18,705 nucleotides of DNA from an uncultured Oscillospiraceae bacterium. GTDB taxonomy: Bacteria > Bacillota > Clostridia > Oscillospirales > Ruminococcaceae. The notes under the pieces were generated by a model. The model ran no database searches. It saw only the letters and a list, made by a program, of their open reading frames with translations, and was not told where the DNA came from. Below, piece by piece: positions 8,020-13,694 of this stretch. Position 1 is the first letter of the stretch; the number at the start of each line of letters is the position of its first letter. Position numbers and translations under genes: made by a program. The stretch lies in NCBI GenBank assembly GCA_934463345.1, contig CAKSJL010000034.1, positions 1 to 18,705 on the forward strand, given 5' to 3'.

Positions 8020-8349
8020 ATGCTTATTTTTGATCTCAGAACAATAGGAAACAAGTTGCTTATGATAAGAAAAAGGGCAGGACTTACCCAGAGCGAGGCT
8101 GCTGAAGCTGCAAATTTATCTGACAGGACATATGCAGACATAGAACGTGGAACAGTAAACATGAGGATAGAAACTATTTTAAAAATCTGCGATGCACTGC
8201 ATATTTCACCAGATATGATTCTTACTGAAAATGCTCCGGATCTTACTATAAAACAAAATCAACTTATGGAGGAGCTTGAACAGTGCAGTATACATCAAAG
8301 GGAAACAGCGCTGGAGCTTTTATCTGTATATTTAAGGTCATTAAAATGA
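8020..8349 (+). CDS. XRE-family helix-turn-helix transcriptional regulator
   Basis: This is a 109-residue DNA-binding protein with an N-terminal Cro/C1-type helix-turn-helix (about residues 6-66). The pattern is IGNKLLMIRKRAGLTQSEAAE, then AANLSDRTYADIERGTVNMR, then ILKICDALHISPD. A short C-terminal helical tail (about 75-109) may mediate dimerisation. No ligand or peptidase domain is attached. AGGAGG at 8007-8012 is placed 7 nt before the ATG. Its position back-to-back with the 7331-7864 gene, and the inverted repeat between them, suggest that it represses its own and the divergent promoter. A toxin-antitoxin role is possible but nothing toxin-like is visible. Confidence 0.9.
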   Translation: MLIFDLRTIGNKLLMIRKRAGLTQSEAAEAANLSDRTYADIERGTVNMRIETILKICDALHISPDMILTENAPDLTIKQNQLMEELEQCSIHQRETALELLSVYLRSLK

Positions 8350-8386
8350 AAATTGCTCTGAAAGAGAACTTTTTCGTATACAGCTG

Positions 8387-8434
8387 ATGTGCTCAAATGT
8401 TTAAAATGTGCTGCGGTCTATGTGCTATAGCACA
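8387..8434 (+). promoter_or_regulatory. Cluster of ATGTGCT repeats with a perfect palindrome
   Basis: ATGTGCT occurs at 8387-8393, 8406-8412 and 8420-8426, and a fourth time at 8551-8557 inside the downstream promoter. The third copy is half of a perfect 14-bp palindrome TGTGCTATAGCACA (8421-8434). There is no gene between 8350 and 8679, so these are candidate operator half-sites for the pyrimidine operon, perhaps for the PucR-type regulator encoded at 15184-16371. The match to a specific regulator is inference. Confidence 0.45.
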
Positions 8435-8476
8435 CATTGCATTAATAAAAATAAGCGGTATTCGTCAAAAAATAAC

Positions 8477-8520
8477 GTAAGATTACATGAAATTAACGAA
8501 AATATTGTAATAGCTTACAT
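8477..8520 (+). promoter_or_regulatory. Paired GTAA-TTACAT elements 30 bp apart
   Basis: GTAAGATTACAT (8477-8488) and GTAATAGCTTACAT (8507-8520) are related elements, about three helical turns apart, each ending in TTACAT and followed by an A-rich run. They end 15 bp upstream of the -35 box at 8536, a suitable position for an activator. Each is also partly self-complementary (GTAA...TTAC). Confidence 0.35.
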
Positions 8521-8535
8521 AAATGATGAATCTGA

Positions 8536-8565
8536 TTGACAGTCAGCATGATGTGCTGGTATAAT
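8536..8565 (+). promoter_or_regulatory. Promoter of the pyrimidine operon, with operator in spacer
   Basis: TTGACA (8536-8541) and TATAAT (8560-8565) are 18 bp apart, and TG at 8557-8558 makes an extended -10. The spacer itself contains an inverted repeat, CAGCA (8544-8548) and TGCTG (8554-8558), whose right arm lies within the ATGTGCTG repeat copy. A repressor bound there would block the promoter. The expected start is near 8572, giving a leader of about 108 nt before the ATG at 8680. Confidence 0.75.
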
Positions 8566-8610
8566 AGAGACAGTTAAAGAACACAAAAACAAAACAGAAT
8601 ATTTCAGAAA

Positions 8611-8659
8611 GCGGACAATGATGTCGGAAACAAAACCGATGTTGTTGTCCGCCTTTTTT
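8611..8659 (+). terminator. Terminator hairpin in the leader, likely attenuator
   Basis: Positions 8611-8627 and 8636-8652 can pair along all 17 positions (GCGGACAA with TTGTCCGC, then several G-U wobbles, then TCGG with CCGA). The loop is the 8-nt AAACAAAA, and C plus six T residues follow (8653-8659). This is a textbook intrinsic terminator, yet it lies downstream of the 8536-8565 promoter and only 21 nt before the first gene. It would end most transcripts unless something permits read-through. It may also stop read-through from the XRE gene. I see no recognisable riboswitch, T-box or PyrR element in the A-rich leader. Confidence 0.78.
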
Positions 8660-8679
8660 ATTTGAAAGGAATGAGGAAA

Positions 8680-9465
8680 ATGGCAGGAATGACAAAAGAT
8701 TATGTTGAGATTATGCTTGATAATGTCGGCATGGTGTATAACAGCAGTGATGGAAAAGAGGTTCAGGCGCTTACAAATGTAACGATGGATATCAATAAGG
8801 GTGAGTTTATTTCATTGCTTGGCCCGTCCGGATGCGGTAAAACAACCCTGCTGAGAATTATTGCAGACTTGCTTCATCCGACTTCCGGAAAGGTTCTTAT
8901 AGGCGGTGAAACGCCGAGAGAGGCAAGGCTCAAAAGAAGATACGGAATGGTTTTCCAGAGCGCTGTTCTCTATGACTGGAGAACGGTTATCAAGAATATT
9001 GAGCTTCCTTTGGAAATCATTCATACAAATAAAGCAGAGAGACGTGAAAGAGCAGAAAAGATGCTTGAGCTTGTAGGGCTTACAGAGTTTGCAAATCATT
9101 ATCCAAGGCAGCTTTCAGGCGGTATGCAGCAGAGAGTGGGTATTGCAAGAGCGCTGGCGCTCCAGCCGGAAATCCTTCTTATGGACGAACCTTTTTCAGC
9201 GCTCGATGAATTTACAAGAGAAAAGCTTCATATTGATCTTCTTAAAATCTGGAGAAAAACAAACAAGACGATTATTTTCGTTACACATAATATTTCAGAA
9301 TCTGTATTTCTTTCTGACAGGGTCTGTGTATTGTCCCCGCATCCGGGAAGGCTTTCAGCGGTTATTGATATTGATCTTCCCCGCCCGAGAACAATGGATA
9401 TCAGAGATACTCCGGAATTTTCGGCGCTTGTTTCAAAGGTAAGAAACAGTTTTGAAGGTGTATAG
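8680..9465 (+). CDS. NitT/TauT-type ABC importer ATPase
   Basis: This is the ATP-binding subunit of a nitrate/sulfonate/pyrimidine-type importer (TauB/SsuB/ThiZ-like). In 261 residues: Walker A GPSGCGKTT (48-56), Q-loop MVFQSAVLYDWRTV, signature QLSGGMQQR, Walker B EILLMDEP, and the H-loop in IIFVTHNISE. The C-terminal region carries the DLPRPR motif typical of this subfamily. An in-frame TTG at 8662 exists, but it lies directly against the terminator T-run with no ribosome binding site. ATG 8680 has AAAGGA at 8665-8670, so I prefer it. It is the first gene of the catabolic operon and 7 bp before its permease. Confidence 0.9.
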   Translation: MAGMTKDYVEIMLDNVGMVYNSSDGKEVQALTNVTMDINKGEFISLLGPSGCGKTTLLRIIADLLHPTSGKVLIGGETPREARLKRRYGMVFQSAVLYDWRTVIKNIELPLEIIHTNKAERRERAEKMLELVGLTEFANHYPRQLSGGMQQRVGIARALALQPEILLMDEPFSALDEFTREKLHIDLLKIWRKTNKTIIFVTHNISESVFLSDRVCVLSPHPGRLSAVIDIDLPRPRTMDIRDTPEFSALVSKVRNSFEGV

Positions 9466-9472
9466 GCGGTGA

Positions 9473-10297
9473 ATGAATTTGAAAAGGATAAAGAAAATTT
9501 TGACTTCGAAGCCGGTCATAACGCTTCTGTGGATTGCGGCAATAGTTGTCGTATGGGAAATATGCGCCGCTAATGTTGCAGTTACAAAGCGAACGCCGGA
9601 AAACGTACTTCCGCATATAAGCGGAATAATTGATTCGCTGACAAGCGACCGTAAAATCAACGGAAGCCAGACAGCATTTCAGATGGTCTGGGAAAATGCG
9701 AAGGCAACTCTTTCAAGAGCAGGAACAGGTTATCTTATCGGTATTGGTGCAGGATTTCTGCTGGCTCTTCTTATGAGTCTTTCAGGAATAATTGAAAAAA
9801 TAGCGTTCCCATATCTTATGCTTATCCAGCTTATCCCGATTTTAGGTATGGCGCCTATTATCAATGCACTTACAGGCGATATTGCAAAAAGTCGTGTTAT
9901 TATTGCAGCGATACTTACATTTTACCCTGTTGCAACAAATACGCTCGCCGGTTTCAAGTCGGTTCAGCGTGAAAAGCATGAGCTTATGTATTCATACGCA
10001 TCGAATAAGTTTCAGCTTTATGTCAAGACAATGATTCCGGCATGTATACCGTATTTCTTTACGGGACTTAAAATATCAGCTCCTATGGCGATTACAGCTT
10101 CAATACTTGTGGATACGCTTCAGGGAGGAATCGGACTCGGATGTCTGCTTTCACAGTCGTTAAAGGGCGCAATGACAAGATATGTATTCTGGGATATTGT
10201 ATTTTTCAGCGCCGTTATAGGAATACTAAGCTTTTACATCATGGGCGTTATAGAATATCTTATCTGCCCATGGAAAAGAATTGAGAAGAAGAGGTGA
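9473..10297 (+). CDS. ABC importer permease 1 (BinPDT family)
   Basis: This 274-residue inner-membrane permease has about six hydrophobic segments (near residues 15-35, 80-100, 105-130, 140-160, 195-225 and 240-262). The EAA-type loop that contacts the ATPase is visible around ELMYSYASNKFQLYVKTMIPACIPYF. It resembles TauC/SsuC/ThiX-type permeases. It starts 7 bp after the ATPase gene behind a modest GGCGGTG site and overlaps or abuts the second permease. The two permeases probably form a heterodimeric channel. Substrate is inferred from the operon to be a pyrimidine-like compound. Confidence 0.88.
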   Translation: MNLKRIKKILTSKPVITLLWIAAIVVVWEICAANVAVTKRTPENVLPHISGIIDSLTSDRKINGSQTAFQMVWENAKATLSRAGTGYLIGIGAGFLLALLMSLSGIIEKIAFPYLMLIQLIPILGMAPIINALTGDIAKSRVIIAAILTFYPVATNTLAGFKSVQREKHELMYSYASNKFQLYVKTMIPACIPYFFTGLKISAPMAITASILVDTLQGGIGLGCLLSQSLKGAMTRYVFWDIVFFSAVIGILSFYIMGVIEYLICPWKRIEKKR

Positions 10298-10302
10298 GTA
10301 CA

Positions 10303-11106
10303 TTGACAGCAAAGCTAAAAAAGAACAAATCAGCTGTTCAGTCAGTTCTGCTGCCTCTGGCGCTGGGAATAGTTATAGCGGTATCGTGGCAGACAGGCAT
10401 ACTTCATAAGCTTCTGCACACAGATGAATACGTTCTTCCGTATCCTACGAGGATTGTTCAGATTATAACTGAAAACAGCAGTAAAATACTTGAAAATGCG
10501 GTTGCATCCGTTGAGGTCGCAGTTGCGGGACTGCTGTTAGGTTCGCTTATAGGTTATCTGATTGCAATTTTTGCGGCTCTGCTTCCGAAGATAGGAAGCG
10601 GCGGACTTACAGTTGTATCTGCTTTCAATGCTGTTCCGATTGCAGCCCTTGCACCGGTTATCATAAACTGGACAAAGGATGTCAGTGAAGAAGCCGAGGT
10701 ACGAAGTATGGTTGCAAAGATAATAGTGGTGACTGTTGTCAGTATGGCGTCAATGAGTGTCAATGCATATCGTGGACTGACAGAGCTGCCGCCTTTCTCA
10801 AATGATCTTATGAAAACCTATGCAGCGGGAAAGCTCACTGAATTTGTGAAGCTGAGACTTCCGAACAGCGTACCGTACATATTTACAGCGCTGAGAGTCA
10901 GCGTTCCGGGAAGCGTTATCGGCGCACTGGTAAGCGAATACTTTGCCGAATACATCATAGGAGTCGGCAGACAGATAAGAGAAAATATTCTTATTGCCCA
11001 GTATGCAACAGCATGGGCGTATATAGTAACAGCATGCATAATCGGAATATTGCTTTATGTAGTGCTTATGTTAGTGGAAGCTATATTATTGAGAAAGCGC
11101 AGATAG
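10303..11106 (+). CDS. ABC importer permease 2 (BinPDT family)
   Basis: This is the second transmembrane subunit, about 267 residues, with hydrophobic segments near the N-terminus (SVLLPLALGIVIAVSW), in AVAGLLLGSLIGYLIAIFAAL, and a final segment AYIVTACIIGILLYVVLMLV. The EAA-type loop is LMKTYAAGKLTEFVKLRLPNSVPYIF. It uses a non-ATG start. GTG 10294 would overlap the previous stop (GTGA) but has GAAGAGG directly against it. TTG 10303 has GAGGTG at 10291-10296 with correct spacing, so TTG is favoured; the difference is three residues. Two separate, diverged permeases are less common in this family than a homodimer. Confidence 0.87.
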   Translation: MTAKLKKNKSAVQSVLLPLALGIVIAVSWQTGILHKLLHTDEYVLPYPTRIVQIITENSSKILENAVASVEVAVAGLLLGSLIGYLIAIFAALLPKIGSGGLTVVSAFNAVPIAALAPVIINWTKDVSEEAEVRSMVAKIIVVTVVSMASMSVNAYRGLTELPPFSNDLMKTYAAGKLTEFVKLRLPNSVPYIFTALRVSVPGSVIGALVSEYFAEYIIGVGRQIRENILIAQYATAWAYIVTACIIGILLYVVLMLVEAILLRKRR

Positions 11107-11135
11107 ACTGACGCTTCTGTAATATACGATTTACA

Positions 11136-11151
11136 GGCAGTTTAAGCTGCC
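11136..11151 (+). other. Intercistronic hairpin before binding-protein gene
   Basis: GGCAG (11136-11140) and CTGCC (11147-11151) form a stem with a 6-nt TTTAAG loop, in the 67-bp gap between permease 2 and the lipoprotein gene. No T-run follows, so it is not a terminator. It could stabilise the downstream mRNA and help raise binding-protein levels. This is inference. Confidence 0.35.
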
Positions 11152-11173
11152 GCAACCTAAGGAGGAATTTATT

Positions 11174-12289
11174 ATGAAAAAGTTAAGAAAAACATTTGCG
11201 GTTCTCGCTGCTATGGCAATGATGATGACAGCGCTTGCAGGCTGCGGCTCATCGGGTGAAGATAAATCGGGATCTACAGCAAGCTCAGTTTCATCAGGCT
11301 CATCTGAATCAGGCGAAATGTCTGACGGTGACAGAATCGTTGCGGCTGCACAGGCAGGAAAGGTCGGCAACTGGGGTCTTGGAAATGAATATGAGATCCT
11401 GGCACTGCTTACAAAGTATGACCAGAAGCCGGAATACCTTTCACAGTCATTTGATATGGACGGTTTTGATGACGGTTCAATTACGCTTGCTTCCGCAATG
11501 ACATATAATGAGCTTGGACTTGTTGTAAACGACTATGAGGGCGGTTACGGTTACGGCGATACAGTCGGAACTATTGATATGAATGATGAGGGCGTTGCAA
11601 TGCTTGAGGATAACCTTTTCTGTACAAAGGAATTTGCAAAGCAGAATCCTAATACTGTAAAGGCATTTGTTTCAGCGTCCATGAAGGGCTGGAAGTACGC
11701 CTGTGAAAACCCGGAGGAGGCAGCACAGATCGTTTTTGAAGCAGGCTCGTCTGTTTCGTCTGACCATCAGGCATACATGGCTTCTGAGGTTAAAAAGCTT
11801 GTACAGACAGACACAAAGGGAAATGCCGTTTCTGATTACGGAAAGATGGACGAAGAAGCAATGCAGCAGACTCTTGATCTTGCAAAGAAGTACATCTCTC
11901 TTGACGACAGTACAGCTGCCGATAAGCTTCAGACACTGACGCTTGACGATATTCGTGATACATCCTACTGGGAGGATGCAATGGCAGAAAAGTTTGATGC
12001 TCCTGAAAAGACAAGCGTTTCAGTACAGCTTAAATGGCTGCCGCAGGCACAGTTCATGGGATATTTCGTAGCAAAGGCAAAGGGATACTATGACGAGGTC
12101 GGACTTGATGTAAATATTGTATCAGGCGGCGGCGATATCGGCGAAACAACAGCGGTAAACAACGGAACAGTTGATTTCGGCGTAACATGGGTTTCAAACC
12201 TTATTTCAGCAGACGCAGGCGGTATGGATCTTGTCGAAGTTGCACAGGTTTATCAGCGTTCCGGACTGGTTCTTGTTTACAAGAAATAA
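11174..12289 (+). CDS. Lipoprotein substrate-binding protein, apparently circularly permuted (NMT1/THI5-like)
   Basis: This is the extracellular binding protein of the importer. Residues 1-24 are a lipoprotein signal with lipobox LAGC (Cys24), followed by a Ser/Gly-rich linker (25-50). The family is the NMT1/THI5-like (TauA/ThiY-type) group, but the order of its parts is reversed. GKVGNWGLGNEYE (62-74), SFDMDGF, SAMTYNEL (108-114) and the C-terminal-type helices come first. The canonical N-terminal opening, VQLKWLPQAQFMGYFVAKAKGYYDE (given here as starting at 284), with VDFGVTWV and VAQVYQRSGLVLVYK, comes last, up to residue 371. In ordinary members QLKWLPQAQF opens the mature protein and RSGLVLV precedes the VG.WGGGNE part. 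Together the pieces make one complete protein, so this is a permutation rather than a truncation. The ribosome binding site AAGGAGG (11159-11165) is strong. Confidence 0.85.
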   Translation: MKKLRKTFAVLAAMAMMMTALAGCGSSGEDKSGSTASSVSSGSSESGEMSDGDRIVAAAQAGKVGNWGLGNEYEILALLTKYDQKPEYLSQSFDMDGFDDGSITLASAMTYNELGLVVNDYEGGYGYGDTVGTIDMNDEGVAMLEDNLFCTKEFAKQNPNTVKAFVSASMKGWKYACENPEEAAQIVFEAGSSVSSDHQAYMASEVKKLVQTDTKGNAVSDYGKMDEEAMQQTLDLAKKYISLDDSTAADKLQTLTLDDIRDTSYWEDAMAEKFDAPEKTSVSVQLKWLPQAQFMGYFVAKAKGYYDEVGLDVNIVSGGGDIGETTAVNNGTVDFGVTWVSNLISADAGGMDLVEVAQVYQRSGLVLVYKK

Positions 12290-12304
12290 TGGAGGAAATG
12301 CTTT

Positions 12305-13663
12305 ATGGATATGATTATAAAAAACGGTACTGTGGTTACATCCTCTGAAATATTTAAAGCAGATATTGCCGTAAAGGACGGAAAAATTGCGGAAATAGCA
12401 GCAGACATAAGCACAGACGACTGTGAAAGGGTGGTTGATGCTGAGGGAAAGCTGGTTCTTCCGGGAGCTATCGACGTACATACCCACCTTGCAATGCCGT
12501 TTGGCGGAACTATTTCATCTGATGATTATTATGCAGGCACAAGAGCTGCGGCATGCGGCGGTACAACAACGGTGTTCGATTTTGTTTTGCAGGATTTTGG
12601 CGAAACAATGGTTGATGCGGTAAAGAGACGTGACAAGCTTTGTGCCGGAAATGCAGCGGTTGATTATTCTTTCCATGTGGCTGTAAAGGACGTAAGCGGC
12701 GGACTGCTCGACAGCATTGAGGAATGCGTTGATTTTGGTGTACCATCATTCAAGGTATTTATGGTATATGATTTCGGTGTAAAGGACGGTGTGTTCTATC
12801 AGGTTCTTCTCAAGGCAAAGGAATGCGGAGCGCTTATAGGAGTTCATGCTGAAAACAATGAGCTTGTGAATACTCTTACAAAGCAGTTCCTTTCAGAGGG
12901 AAAGACAAGTGCATGGTATCATTATATGTCACGTCCTGAATTTGTCGAGGGAGAGGCTGACGAAAGAGCAATTCAATGGGCAAAGGCAGCAGGAGCGCCG
13001 CTTTACATAGTGCATCTTGCAAACAAGCAGGGTGTTGAAGCGGTCACAAAGGCTAAGGACGAAGGCTATGAGATATATGCTGAGACATGTCCGCAGTATC
13101 TTGAGTTTACCAGCGATGTATATAAACGTGAGGACGGCAGAAATTTTGTATGCTCTCCTCCGATGAAGGGCGAGGAAAGCCGTCAGGCGCTGTGGGGAGC
13201 AATAAAGCGTGGCGACATAGACACAATTGCAACAGATCACTGTCCGTTCCAGTCTTACGAAAAGGACTGGGGAAAGGACGACTTTTCAAAAATTCCTAAC
13301 GGCTGTGCCGGAATTGAAAATATGTATCCTTACATGCTTTCTGCGGCAAATGAGGGAAAAATTCCGTTTACAAAGGCAGTTGAACTTTGTTCGGAAAATC
13401 CGGCAAAAATATTTGGCTGCAAAAACAAGGGAAGTCTTTCAGTCGGAAAGGACGCAGATATTGTTGTATACGATCCGAAGATTGAATTTACTATTACAAA
13501 TGATAAAATGCATTCAGACTGTGATCACACGATCTGGGAGGGCATTAAGTTACATGGTTATCCTGTACAGACCTATTCAAGAGGCAGGCTTGTTTTTGAA
13601 AACGGCGAATTTGTCGGTGAAAAAGGATGGGGCGAATTTGTTAAGTGCAGCCTGAAAAAATAG
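12305..13663 (+). CDS. hydA: Dihydropyrimidinase / D-hydantoinase
   Basis: This cytoplasmic metal-dependent cyclic amidase opens 5,6-dihydrouracil or dihydrothymine to N-carbamoyl-beta-amino acids; relatives also open hydantoins. The 452-residue length is normal. The binuclear metal ligands are visible: H59 and H61 (DVHTHL), K150 for carbamylation (PSFKVFMVY), H181 (GVHAEN), H237 (IVHLAN) and D311 (ATDHCPF). The C-terminal NPAKIFG, GSL.VGKDADIVVYD and final beta-sandwich are intact. GGAGG at 12291-12295 precedes the ATG, 15 bp after the binding-protein stop. With the adjacent PreA-like enzyme the natural substrate is most likely a dihydropyrimidine; hydantoin or a related ring amide cannot be excluded. 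Confidence 0.93.
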   Translation: MDMIIKNGTVVTSSEIFKADIAVKDGKIAEIAADISTDDCERVVDAEGKLVLPGAIDVHTHLAMPFGGTISSDDYYAGTRAAACGGTTTVFDFVLQDFGETMVDAVKRRDKLCAGNAAVDYSFHVAVKDVSGGLLDSIEECVDFGVPSFKVFMVYDFGVKDGVFYQVLLKAKECGALIGVHAENNELVNTLTKQFLSEGKTSAWYHYMSRPEFVEGEADERAIQWAKAAGAPLYIVHLANKQGVEAVTKAKDEGYEIYAETCPQYLEFTSDVYKREDGRNFVCSPPMKGEESRQALWGAIKRGDIDTIATDHCPFQSYEKDWGKDDFSKIPNGCAGIENMYPYMLSAANEGKIPFTKAVELCSENPAKIFGCKNKGSLSVGKDADIVVYDPKIEFTITNDKMHSDCDHTIWEGIKLHGYPVQTYSRGRLVFENGEFVGEKGWGEFVKCSLKK

Positions 13664-13694
13664 TCTGAGATTTTCTTAAAGGAGGGTGTCTGAT

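Noticed and set aside
8356..8374. Possible terminator after the XRE gene (CTCT-GAA-AGAG followed by T5)
   Set aside because: The stem is only 4 bp and two or three bases separate it from the T-run; too weak to call.
8566..8680. Riboswitch, T-box or PyrR-type element in the operon leader
   Set aside because: The leader is short and A-rich. I found no conserved core of purine, TPP, preQ1 or THF aptamers, no T-box sequence and no PyrR binding loop. Only the terminator hairpin is supportable.
11174..12289. Binding protein as a pseudogene, frameshift or assembly artefact
   Set aside because: The frame is open throughout, with strong signal peptide, ribosome binding site and consistent codon use. 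Each expected part occurs once, so rearrangement by mis-assembly would have to keep frame at three junctions.
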